DNA of 7,644 nt from Thermoplasmata archaeon (GCA_021161685.1 JAGHAD010000138.1:1-7644), one strand, 5' to 3'. Positions 1 to 5,843 are shown, counted from the stretch's first letter. The notes: generated by a model from the sequence alone, not told the origin. A program made the numbers and translations.

Positions 1-1492
1 CGATATGGCCAACAACCCACCCGGGAATTATGCTGAACAGGATTATACCTGCCGTTAGAACTATCATTCCAAATAACATGCTCTTTGGTACCTCTCCTTT
101 TTCAACATCCTTCATAGGTGGACCCATGAATGCCGAGTGGAACACCTTCATGAAAGATGCTAGTGTTAATATTGAGACAAGCATTGCAATTATAGATAAG
201 ATTGGATTGACGCGATAAACGGATTCATAGATAAGCAACTTGGAAGCAAATCCGTTGAATGGAGGCAAGCCAGCGATCGAGAATGCACCTATCAAGAAGA
301 AAATCGTTGTGAATTTCATGGAATGTGCCAAACCCCTTATTTCATTTAGATTGCGTGTTTTGGTCTTGTAGAATATCGCACCAGCAGTAAGGAAGAGAAG
401 ACCTTTGTAAAGAGCATGGTTGAAGATGTGGAATATACCTCCCTCCATCGCAGCCATCCCGTAGGTGCTGAAATCTGGATTTCCAAGTAGATAGAGCCCT
501 GCGCCGACGCCGAGGAGCATGTATCCCGTCTGGCTGATCGCATGGTATGACATCAAGCGTTTGATGTCCTTCTGAGGTATAGCCATGGTTACTCCAATAA
601 ACATCGAAAGCAGTCCGAAAAGGATTAAGATTATACCGGATGTTGCCACATACGAAGTGTTTCCATAAAGTGAAAAGCATATCCTGAATAGGGCATACAG
701 ACTCGCCTGGCTTGCAACAACAAGCATTGCGGTTATCGAAGCGGGGGCGACCGTATAGCTATCTGGAACCCAGAAATGCATCGGTACAGATCCGCACTTC
801 ATGGCAAATGCCGAGATAAGCAAAACAAGTGCTATCATATCAAGAGTAGTAGACTTCATGGCTTTTGCAAGGGCAGCTATGTTCAGCACGCCGTACTCTC
901 CATAAAGAAGTGCTGTAGCAAGGAGAACCATCGGTCCAGCAATTGAGGAGATGATCAGGTACTTGAAAGCACCCTCTACCGCATCTCCATAATAAGAGCG
1001 ATACGCTACCAGTGCTGCCGATGCTATCGAGAGGATCTCAAAGAAGACAAAGAGGTTGAACATATCTCCAGTAAACTCCATACCAAGCATACCAACTAGC
1101 ATGAGCAAAAGCAAGGTGTAAAATTTTCCCTGTCCTGTTTCCTTTCTCACGAATGCAATCGAATAAAATCCAGCAGCAAGTGAGACGGTTGTGCTTATCA
1201 ATCCCATGAAAGCACTCATTCCATCAACTTCTAAAACTATTCTCACTGGAACCGCAGACTGCAATGGTACCGTAGAAGTTGGATTGGGTGCGCCCATCGT
1301 GTAGATGTGTATACCATTCGTAAAAACATCCCATGCAAAAATTATCATTAGTATCTCTTCAATTATCAACACAGCCAGAACAAATGCATCTCTCGCTCTT
1401 TTGCTAAATCGATCTATAATAGGCGTTAGAAATGCCGCAAACAGTGGTATCGCAATCAATAGGGCGGGTGCATGCAGGAGTATCCAACTCAT
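1..1492 (-). CDS. mrpD: MrpD/MbhH-type cation/proton antiporter subunit (partial, C-terminus off window)
   Basis: This is a large multi-pass membrane protein of the NuoL/M/N-MrpA/D antiporter family, the ion-translocating subunit of Mrp or Mbh-type complexes. The minus frame is open from ATG at 1492 to the left edge, giving about 497 residues without a stop. I translated it by hand: it begins MSWILLHAPALLIAIPLFAA. Hallmarks are the membrane Glu in FVFFEILSIA (about E152), the Lys in FAMKCGSVPMHFWVPD (about K232), the conserved stretch QKDIKRLMSYHAISQTGYML (about 307-326), the HALYKG motif (about 359-364) and AGLPPFNGF nearer the C-terminus. The spacing of Glu and Lys resembles the proton-path residues known in MrpD. 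The gene starts 3 bases after the mrpC stop, with GGGAG just upstream, so it is the eighth gene of the operon. It could equally be named MbhH, since the downstream genes that would tell Mrp from Mbh are not visible. Family assignment is very secure. Confidence 0.95.
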   Translation of the reverse strand, partial: MSWILLHAPALLIAIPLFAAFLTPIIDRFSKRARDAFVLAVLIIEEILMIIFAWDVFTNGIHIYTMGAPNPTSTVPLQSAVPVRIVLEVDGMSAFMGLISTTVSLAAGFYSIAFVRKETGQGKFYTLLLLMLVGMLGMEFTGDMFNLFVFFEILSIASAALVAYRSYYGDAVEGAFKYLIISSIAGPMVLLATALLYGEYGVLNIAALAKAMKSTTLDMIALVLLISAFAMKCGSVPMHFWVPDSYTVAPASITAMLVVASQASLYALFRICFSLYGNTSYVATSGIILILFGLLSMFIGVTMAIPQKDIKRLMSYHAISQTGYMLLGVGAGLYLLGNPDFSTYGMAAMEGGIFHIFNHALYKGLLFLTAGAIFYKTKTRNLNEIRGLAHSMKFTTIFFLIGAFSIAGLPPFNGFASKLLIYESVYRVNPILSIIAMLVSILTLASFMKVFHSAFMGPPMKDVEKGEVPKSMLFGMIVLTAGIILFSIIPGWVVGHI

Positions 1493-1494
1493 AT

Positions 1495-1854
1495 TCACTC
1501 CCTCAACCTCCTTATCTCTCTGGAATCGAGCGTTCCATAATGCTGATATATCTTTACCGCAAAGGAAAGCATCAAAGCCAGTACCGCAACCCCTATCACT
1601 ATGCTCGTCAGCGTCAATGCCTGAGGAACTGGAAGTGTCATTCCTTCAGGTATGCTTGTACCTTCTGGAAGATTTGTGTAGATTGGTGCAACCGCATTCT
1701 CTCTGTATCCTAAAGTTATGAGAAATAGATTGACTCCGCTCTCCAGGATACTAATACCTATGGCTATCTTTATCAAATTCCTCTTAAACAGTACCGCATA
1801 AAGACCTATTATTGCAAGGGCTACAGCTGCCAGGTATGGAACATTGTGGATCAT
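1495..1854 (-). CDS. mrpC: MrpC/MbhG-type antiporter subunit (NuoK-like)
   Basis: This 119-residue protein has three predicted membrane helices and belongs to the NuoK/MrpC family, a small subunit that packs beside the large antiporter subunit. Evidence is the IIGLYAVLFKRNLIKIAIG opening (about 15-33), ILESGVNLFLI (about 36-46) with the conserved membrane Glu, and the family signature PVPQALTLTSIVIGVA at 75-90 before the third helix. The usual form is DPLPQALVLTAIVIG, so the Asp is replaced here. Length is normal for the family. The ATG at 1854 follows GAGG with about 8 bases of spacing. The upstream mrpB stop is only 5 bases away, and mrpD starts 3 bases downstream. MbhG is the equivalent name in hydrogenase-type clusters. 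Confidence 0.95.
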   Translation of the reverse strand: MIHNVPYLAAVALAIIGLYAVLFKRNLIKIAIGISILESGVNLFLITLGYRENAVAPIYTNLPEGTSIPEGMTLPVPQALTLTSIVIGVAVLALMLSFAVKIYQHYGTLDSREIRRLRE

Positions 1855-1859
1855 CTTCC

Positions 1860-2333
1860 CTACCTCTTCCTCTGTTTCCTCGATCTCGCAAATAGAGATA
1901 ATACGAGCACTATGGCTGAGAGACCCGCTATCACCTTTAAACCGACGCTTATGTTCATCAGGGGGAGCACGCCACCGGTGTTCATATCTCCAGGGTTGCT
2001 TCCAAACGGAGGTATTCTACCAAATATGAAGTTTGATCCCGCCAGAAAGTTGTAGAAGAACGTTGTTGATAATCCAAGGAGGGCTAATGATATGAAGCTT
2101 AAGGCACCTATGCTCTCCAAGATAGAAAGATGAGATTCTTTAACTCTCTTGGCAATTTCAGCAGAACCGAACGCCACGAGAAGAAGAACTATACCAGAAG
2201 CTACGATTGCTCCGCCCTGAAAACCTCCCCCTGGAGTGAGATGACCATGAAGTATGACATAGATACCAAATACCATCGTGAACGGAAATATTATGGATGC
2301 GATGGTCTTGACTATCTTTGATGGTTCACTCAT
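1860..2333 (-). CDS. mrpB: MrpB/MbhF-type antiporter subunit (MnhB domain)
   Basis: This membrane protein of 157 residues carries the MnhB domain, with about four helices. Signatures are HGHLTPGGGFQGGA (29-42), the glycine-rich family motif, and GGVLPLMNISVGLKV (120-134) before the last helix. The C-terminus is a basic tail (RSRKQRKR). Two candidate ATGs lie at 2339 and 2333. I chose 2333 because the ribosome binding site GGAGG (2345-2341) is 7 bases from it but only 1 base from the ATG at 2339. The gene overlaps the end of mbhE by a few bases and is followed 5 bases later by mrpC, so it is translated within the same operon. In Mbh nomenclature this is MbhF. Confidence 0.95.
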   Translation of the reverse strand: MSEPSKIVKTIASIIFPFTMVFGIYVILHGHLTPGGGFQGGAIVASGIVLLLVAFGSAEIAKRVKESHLSILESIGALSFISLALLGLSTTFFYNFLAGSNFIFGRIPPFGSNPGDMNTGGVLPLMNISVGLKVIAGLSAIVLVLSLFARSRKQRKR

Positions 2334-2595
2334 GGGCATTCCTCCTTAATACGAGCAGGACTCCAGCAACGGCTGTGAACAGAACCGTAGCCTCTCCCAG
2401 CGTATCAAATCCTCGATAATCGAACACGACGCTCGTTACAGCATTGTTTGATCCAGTTTCATTCTGGGCATTTTTTATTATGTAATCGTCCATCTCCGTA
2501 GATTTGGGTTCTCCAAATGGTCTCAACGTTAAAATGGTTGAAATCAGAGCACAGGAGAATATGATAAAGACCATCAGGATCGCTATCTTATTCAT
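2326..2595 (-). CDS. mbhE: MbhE-like subunit (MrpA C-terminal segment homolog)
   Basis: This 89-residue protein has an N-terminal helix (about 4-23), an acidic/polar outside loop (about 28-50) and a second helix (about 66-84). The diagnostic stretch is VTSVVFDYRGFDTLGEATVL (53-72), typical of MbhE and of the extreme C-terminal segment of bacterial MrpA. Here it is a free-standing gene. Its ATG at 2595 overlaps the mbhD stop in an ATGA arrangement, and GGAGG lies upstream within mbhD. Its end overlaps the start of mrpB. A separate MbhE gene next to a separate MbhD gene, without an MrpA in front, is the arrangement of archaeal Mbh/Mbs and archaeal Mrp clusters. Family is secure; the parent complex type is not. 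Confidence 0.92.
   Translation of the reverse strand: MNKIAILMVFIIFSCALISTILTLRPFGEPKSTEMDDYIIKNAQNETGSNNAVTSVVFDYRGFDTLGEATVLFTAVAGVLLVLRRNAHE
2341..2345 (-). promoter_or_regulatory. Ribosome binding site deciding the mrpB start
   Basis: GGAGG on the minus strand (within AAGGAGGA) lies inside the end of mbhE. It is 1 base from the ATG at 2339 and 7 bases from the ATG at 2333, which favours the second as the real start of mrpB. Confidence 0.75.
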
Positions 2596-2846
2596 CTTCC
2601 GTCCTCCATCCTCCTTGTGGCTTTAATTGCAAATATCAAGATAGCTGTCGTTAAGCACGCACCTACTCCAGCTTCTGCTATTGCAACATCGGGAGCATGG
2701 AGCATGTAGAACTCGAGGGATAAAAGCAAGCTCATCACAGCTAGAGCTATTGCTGCTGCTAATAGATCTTTAAGCGCAACGACAATTACTGCCGATGCCA
2801 CTATCATTAATGGTAGGACTATGTTGATGATTTCTTGGAATGGCAT
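2592..2846 (-). CDS. mbhD: MbhD-like subunit (DUF4040, MrpA C-terminal domain homolog)
   Basis: This is a small three-helix membrane protein of 84 residues. The family signature APDVAIAEAGVG (51-62) is followed by LTTAILIFAIKATRRMED, as in DUF4040 proteins and the matching part of MrpA. A lysine within the membrane region (about K26, in VVALKDLLAA) and the Glu of AIAEAG (about 58) are the charged residues expected in the helices. The ATG at 2846 has a strong GGAGGAGG site upstream (2861 downward), inside mrpG, and the gene overlaps the end of mrpG by 28 bases. The stop overlaps the mbhE start (ATGA). This gene and mbhE stand in for the C-terminal part of MrpA, which is otherwise missing here. 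Confidence 0.93.
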   Translation of the reverse strand: MPFQEIINIVLPLMIVASAVIVVALKDLLAAAIALAVMSLLLSLEFYMLHAPDVAIAEAGVGACLTTAILIFAIKATRRMEDGR

Positions 2847-3199
2847 TCCCTATCCTCCTCCAGGTCATCAACCACAGCCTTGACTGGCTTAACACCACTT
2901 CTATGGGCAGCCCTCGCTATTGCATGTGCTCCAGTTGGGTTGGTTATCAATATGGCGATCAAAGCAATTAACGTATGTATTGGCATGATCGAAGAACTGG
3001 GCTCACCATTCAAGTACCATATCCTTAATGCATGGATCATTACTGCCAAGCATAGAAAGATAGAGCCAAAGGTTGTACATTTCGTACCGGCATGTAACCT
3101 GGTGTAAACATCTGGAAATCGAAGTAGTCCTATAACGGCTAAAAGGTTGAATGTAAGGCCAATCGCAATGAACAGGTAAATGAGGATCTCCACTATCAT
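2819..3199 (-). CDS. mrpG: MrpG/MbhC-type antiporter subunit
   Basis: This 126-residue protein has three membrane helices and belongs to the MrpG (PhaG/MnhG) family. The first helix is followed by the hallmark RFPDVYTRLHAGTKCTTFG (27-45). Next come a helix with a polar loop (about 64-71), a third helix ending TNPTGAHAIARAAHRSG, and a charged cytoplasmic tail of about 25 residues. The ATG at 3199 overlaps the mrpF stop (ATGA), with GGAGG just upstream inside mrpF. The tail-coding bases overlap the start of mbhD and include its ribosome binding site, so the extension may be kept partly for translational coupling (inference). Length is normal for the family. In Mbh naming this is MbhC. Confidence 0.94.
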   Translation of the reverse strand: MIVEILIYLFIAIGLTFNLLAVIGLLRFPDVYTRLHAGTKCTTFGSIFLCLAVMIHALRIWYLNGEPSSSIMPIHTLIALIAILITNPTGAHAIARAAHRSGVKPVKAVVDDLEEDRECHSKKSST

Positions 3200-3459
3200 A
3201 TCTCTCCTCCTTCAAGATATCTTGCGATCAGTATGGTCGTTATGAATGATAGCAGGGCATAGACGATAGCAACGTCTATATAAATGCTTTCTCTGGAGGC
3301 TGCTCCACACAGAATCATAGCAACAACAACTAACGTGTTTATGGTGTCTAATCCAACGACCCTATCCGGTACGGTTGGTCCTTTGATTACCCTAATCATT
3401 GCTAGGACTATGCAGATGACGAGAAAAACCGATGCTCCAAGGAACAAACTGCCCATCAT
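3196..3459 (-). CDS. mrpF: MrpF/MbhB-type antiporter subunit
   Basis: This three-helix membrane protein of 87 residues belongs to the MrpF (PhaF/MnhF) family. It shows the motif GPTVPDRVVGLDTIN (27-41) after helix 1, then helix 2, then the IDVAIVYALLSFITT segment with a membrane-embedded Asp (about 62). The longest reading frame starts with a TTG at 3480. I prefer the ATG at 3459: it overlaps the mrpE stop as ATGA and has GGAGG at 3472-3468 with 8 bases of spacing. An adjacent ATG at 3456 is also possible. The stop overlaps the mrpG start. In Mbh naming this is MbhB. Confidence 0.93.
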   Translation of the reverse strand: MMGSLFLGASVFLVICIVLAMIRVIKGPTVPDRVVGLDTINTLVVVAMILCGAASRESIYIDVAIVYALLSFITTILIARYLEGGEI

Positions 3460-3971
3460 TCGGCTATCCTCCTTATCCAATCTGGAAAGTTTTTACATAC
3501 GTACCTGTAATCTCTGGGCATTTTCTTCATGGCTTCATCCTTGACATTTATCCAATGAACGTACAGGTCATTGCTTTTTTCGTCGACATCCACACTTAAC
3601 GTACCAGGTGTTAGGGTAATGGAGTTTGCGAGCATCGTTATGCCCAAATCTGTCTTAAGGTTTGGGGATATCTTGACTATCCCTGGTCTTATTTTACCAG
3701 TGATTACCCTATATGCAACGTCTAGATTTGCTTTCGCCATAGCTATGAAGAAAGGCCCAATATAAGCCAAGCCAAATAACCATCTCTTGGGATTGAGCAT
3801 CCTGTAACTTTTCTTAACAAATATCCCTCTCGATAAGATGCCAACGATGATTGAGAGAATGACTCCGATAATTATTTCATCAATACTCCATAGAGCCAAA
3901 TGTCCACTTCCAGCGGTTAGAATAAGGTATGCCACAAAAGCTACAATTGCGGTTACTGCAAATGCTTTCAT
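3456..3971 (-). CDS. mrpE: MrpE/MbhA-type antiporter subunit, first gene of the operon
   Basis: This 171-residue protein of the MrpE (PhaE/MnhE) family sits at the periphery of the antiporter complex. Two N-terminal helices (about 4-20 and 31-47) are followed by a third hydrophobic stretch (about 64-78) and a soluble domain. Signatures are ANSITLTPGTLSVDVD (115-130) and LYVHWI (136-141), both characteristic of the family. The ATG at 3971 has GGGGAG 6 bases upstream, and a TATA-like box lies about 50 bases upstream, so it is the leading cistron. Its stop overlaps the mrpF start. Equivalent name MbhA. The leader can fold over the ribosome binding site (see the separate entry). Confidence 0.95.
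   Translation of the reverse strand: MKAFAVTAIVAFVAYLILTAGSGHLALWSIDEIIIGVILSIIVGILSRGIFVKKSYRMLNPKRWLFGLAYIGPFFIAMAKANLDVAYRVITGKIRPGIVKISPNLKTDLGITMLANSITLTPGTLSVDVDEKSNDLYVHWINVKDEAMKKMPRDYRYVCKNFPDWIRRIAE
3468..3472 (-). promoter_or_regulatory. Ribosome binding site deciding the mrpF start
   Basis: GGAGG on the minus strand, inside the last codons of mrpE, lies 8 bases before the ATG at 3459. It would fall inside the coding region if the TTG at 3480 were used, so it argues for the shorter mrpF product. Confidence 0.75.
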
Positions 3972-3977
3972 TGAACG

Positions 3978-3994
3978 CTCCCCGAAGAAGGGGA
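3978..3994 (-). promoter_or_regulatory. Leader hairpin overlapping the mrpE ribosome binding site
   Basis: In the minus-strand transcript, TCCCC (3994... read as the complement of 3990-3994) can pair with GGGGA (3983-3979) around the 6-base loop TTCTTC. The GGGGA arm is the mrpE ribosome binding site, which sits 6 bases before the ATG at 3971. The stem is short (5 pairs, four of them G-C). It is a possible translation-control hairpin for the first gene of the operon. The pairing is read from the sequence; the function is inferred. Confidence 0.35.
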
Positions 3995-4020
3995 AACAAA
4001 ATTACCTTATTAAAATATTA

Positions 4021-4029
4021 CTATTTAAG
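4021..4029 (-). promoter_or_regulatory. TATA-like promoter box of the mrp operon
   Basis: The minus strand reads CTTAAATAG, close to the archaeal TATA-box consensus, with a purine-rich GGAGGTG just upstream where a BRE could lie. A start about 25 bases downstream would fall near 4000, giving a leader of roughly 28 bases that contains the GGGGAG ribosome binding site of mrpE. This is the only good promoter candidate ahead of the eight-gene operon. Confidence 0.55.
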
Positions 4030-4048
4030 CACCTCCTAACCTGGAGTG
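4030..4048. repeat. Imperfect inverted repeat next to the mrp TATA box
   Basis: CAC(C)TCC and GGAGTG face each other around a 6-base spacer, with one bulged base. The repeat directly abuts the upstream side of the mrp TATA-like box, covering the expected BRE. It could be an operator, but six pairs with a bulge can easily arise by chance. Confidence 0.25.
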
Positions 4049-4124
4049 TATTACGGCCAAAGGTAGCTCTCCGTCATAACCATCATACACCTGGGGAAAT
4101 GGTAGCAGGAGATACCCGATCTCT

Positions 4125-5100
4125 TTATAGATTATACTCAATCAAGAGAAACGACATTAAGGTCCAGAGAAAGCCTACTATAAAGCCTCCGATGAAACCC
4201 TTGAGGAAATCAAGGGGGCGATGGGAAAGGATCAGTAACCCTCCAAGAGTAGCACTCAGACCAGCTATTATTCCCATGGTACATCCATACTCTATAGGAA
4301 AAGCAGAAAAGAACAGTATTGTCTCAACCTGAACATACCTGAAAATCTCCTCCGCGGACAGATTACCGTCAACAACAAATGGAGGAAATGGTATTGCTAG
4401 AGCCATCGTTAAAAAAGTAGGGAGTATAGATGCGATGGCAAGTCCATCTCCATATGCACTCGCGAGGATAACCCTGTTCTCCTTTGAAATATCTGTGCTT
4501 ATTTCCATTTGATACGCGAGTTCTCTACTGAAGAAGAGGCTCGTTTTAGATTCCTTCACCATTTCTCCGCTCAAGCAGCAGTCGAGTATTACGGCAATTC
4601 CATGAGCATTTATGTTATCAAGAAGTTTCGAGAGCATATCATCCGTTATGCAGGTATCGAGGGTGCACTCCCAGGGTACTATCGCCTCATCGTATCCATC
4701 TTCTTCATCTCCGTCACTATCCTTAACCTCGGCGCCATGGCCGGAGAAATAAAAGAGAACAATATCGTCATCATCCGAGACGTTGGAGAGCCAGTTGAGT
4801 CCGTCTATTATATTTGGCTAAGGTGGCTTCCTCGTTGATGAGTACCTTCATGTGATCTTCCTTCCAGTTACTGTACTTCTTGAGTTCATTTGGAAAACTG
4901 ATTAAGGTATCTTCCTCTATTGGAAGGTCTGCTTTACTTCCATTATAGTCTGCTATTGCAACAAACAAACCCCAGTAAGTTACATCTTTTGAGGATTTGA
5001 TCATTTCCTTTGACTCGGTGAGAGGATATGCTGAAGATATCAATAGAGCTACAGTGACATATATCATAACTTTTGATACGATTCTCCCCAAATCTTTCAC
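4125..5100 (-). pseudogene. Caspase-like (peptidase C14) protein with signal peptide and C-terminal membrane helices, split by a frameshift
   Basis: Two adjacent minus-strand frames (5100-4771 and 4817-4125) join into one caspase-fold protease of about 324 residues if one base is skipped near 4815. The N-terminus is a signal peptide or anchor (IVSKVMIYVTVALLISSAYP). The caspase domain begins YWGLFVAIADYNG (42-54) and continues through MKVLINEEATLA. After the shift it reads IVLFYFSGHGA with the catalytic His (codon 4739-4737), then an acidic loop SDGDEEDGYDEAIVPWE and ITDDML. VILDCCLSGE carries the nucleophile Cys (codon 4577-4575), and VDGNLSAEEIFRYV matches the usual end of such domains. Two or three hydrophobic helices follow (about the last 65 residues). 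The peptidase would therefore face outside, tethered to the membrane. The start is uncertain: GTG at 5100 lies within a good ribosome binding site (GAGGTGA, 5103-5097) that better serves a TTG at 5091. Both catalytic residues are intact, so a recent mutation or a sequence error is likely. Substrate unknown. Confidence 0.82.
4813..4818 (-). other. Frameshift site in the caspase-like gene
   Basis: On the minus strand, GCC AAA TAT AAT AGA CGG leads to a stop at 4771. Dropping one A of the AAA (4815-4813) gives GCC AAT ATA ATA GAC GGA (ANIIDG), which continues into LNWLSNVSDDDDIVLFYFSG as expected for the family. The downstream frame is closed by a TAG at 4820-4818, so the change of frame must fall between 4817 and 4771, most likely at the AAA. 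The homopolymer is only three bases long, which makes a simple sequencing slip less obvious. Confidence 0.75.
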
Positions 5101-5144
5101 CTCACGCTCGCTAATATCGAAAGACTTTAAAAAAATTTTATATC
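5101..5144. promoter_or_regulatory. Divergent AT-rich promoter between the caspase-like gene and the unknown plus-strand gene
   Basis: This 44-base intergenic region contains TTTAAAAAAATTTTATAT at 5126-5143. Read on the minus strand, TATAAAA (about 5143-5137) would start transcription near 5115, just ahead of the caspase-like gene. Read on the plus strand, TTTAAAAA (about 5126-5133) would start transcription near 5155, between the two candidate ATGs (5145, 5160) of the right-hand gene. The two boxes overlap, so both promoters may compete for TBP and be used alternately (inference). Confidence 0.5.
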
Positions 5145-5828
5145 ATGAAGATTCTGGTCATGAGTGTCGAGGTATCATTTTACAAGTATGCTGCCATCGT
5201 CAAAAACCTTAGAGGAGTTCTATACTGGAAAGGTGAAAACGATAAGCTGAAATGGCTCTTGTCTCGGTTCAAGTACAGGTACCTTGGTCTTCCTCCTTCG
5301 AGCACTCCAATAAAAGGGAAAAATGTAGTTAACCTAACTTATCCAACCCATGAAGTTAAAACAGCAACCAAGCTCTTATCAAAATGCATGTCAACAGAAA
5401 CTGCCGAAGCCCTTTGCCTTGCCTCCCTTTACATCAGCCCAATCATGACAAACTCTTTGCGGGATTTTGATGCCTCTATCGTCAAAACGGTCAAAACTTC
5501 AAAAGAGATGGATAACAAGGATTGGAAACTGCACATGAGAATAGCTGACTACACCACCTTAGACTTCTATACTTGGGCCACCGAAAATGTTGCTGAAGTT
5601 TTGCACAGGAGTTTAAATGAGATCTTACGTGAGAGAAGGGAGAGAATAGAAAAAGATGTTAAGAGATACTGGAGATTGAGTGAGGAAAAAGGGAGGATAT
5701 TTCTTGCCTATCTAGATCCGCTAAAAGCTGTGCATCAATGTGAATTACAAAAGGAGTTAAAAGAAGCTTTAAGGAAATATCCGGATGTTTCCTCGGCATT
5801 TGGTATAATAGCCACTTTGGTCTTATGA
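5145..5828 (+). CDS. Unrecognised 227-residue protein
   Basis: I do not recognise a family. The protein is soluble-looking, with no signal peptide and no clear membrane helix apart from a mildly hydrophobic C-terminus (AFGIIATLVL). It is basic overall, with a strand-rich N-terminal part (about 1-70: KYAAIVKNLRGVLYWKG, YLGLPPSSTPIKGKNVVNLT), a central helical part with several cysteines (81, 91), and a charged helix likely to form a coiled coil (about 155-185, ILRERRERIEKDVKRYWRL). The start may be ATG 5145 or the in-frame ATG 5160 (residue 6). Neither has a clear ribosome binding site, and the TATA-like box spacing suits a near-leaderless start at 5160. It is transcribed away from the caspase-like gene and ends 37 bases before thyX, so it could be a partner of either neighbour or independent. 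An uninterrupted 227-codon frame, its own promoter and no better frame opposite support it as real. Confidence 0.75.
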   Translation: MKILVMSVEVSFYKYAAIVKNLRGVLYWKGENDKLKWLLSRFKYRYLGLPPSSTPIKGKNVVNLTYPTHEVKTATKLLSKCMSTETAEALCLASLYISPIMTNSLRDFDASIVKTVKTSKEMDNKDWKLHMRIADYTTLDFYTWATENVAEVLHRSLNEILRERRERIEKDVKRYWRLSEEKGRIFLAYLDPLKAVHQCELQKELKEALRKYPDVSSAFGIIATLVL

Positions 5829-5833
5829 GGAAT

Positions 5834-5843
5834 CATATTTAAG
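5834..5843 (+). promoter_or_regulatory. TATA-like box for a leaderless thyX transcript
   Basis: CATATTTAAG resembles an archaeal TATA box. Its centre is about 27 bases before the thyX ATG at 5866, the normal distance from box to transcription start, and no ribosome binding site lies between them (the bases are pyrimidine-rich). Transcription would therefore begin at or next to the start codon. Confidence 0.6.

Larger units (their letters stand above)
3972..4124. other. Non-coding gap between the caspase-like gene and the mrp operon
   Basis: About 150 bases without a convincing gene. From the mrp side it holds the mrpE leader with a possible hairpin, a TATA-like box at 4021-4029 and an imperfect inverted repeat at 4030-4048. 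Then comes a stretch with only a minimal 11-codon minus-strand ORF (4051-4086). No T-rich terminator is visible after the caspase-like gene, so read-through into the mrp operon cannot be excluded. Confidence 0.6.

Noticed and set aside
1305..1721. Plus-strand open frames opposite mrpC/mrpD
   Set aside because: The minus strand encodes clear MrpC and MrpD family motifs here; the plus-strand translation is low-complexity with no motif.
4051..4086. A minus-strand 11-codon ORF (MMVMTESYLWP) with AGGTG just before it, in the gap ahead of the mrp promoter
   Set aside because: It lies upstream of the likely mrp transcription start, and ORFs of this size are expected by chance; there is no supporting sign of an attenuator.
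4107..4125. A small inverted repeat GAGAT-ACCCG-ATCTC just after the caspase-like stop, considered as a terminator
   Set aside because: Only 5 pairs and no T-rich tract on the minus strand; archaeal termination normally relies on T-tracts.
3838..4332. Plus-strand open frame of 164 codons across mrpE, the gap and the caspase-like tail
   Set aside because: It is an antisense shadow of two real genes, crosses their promoter region and has no recognisable domain.
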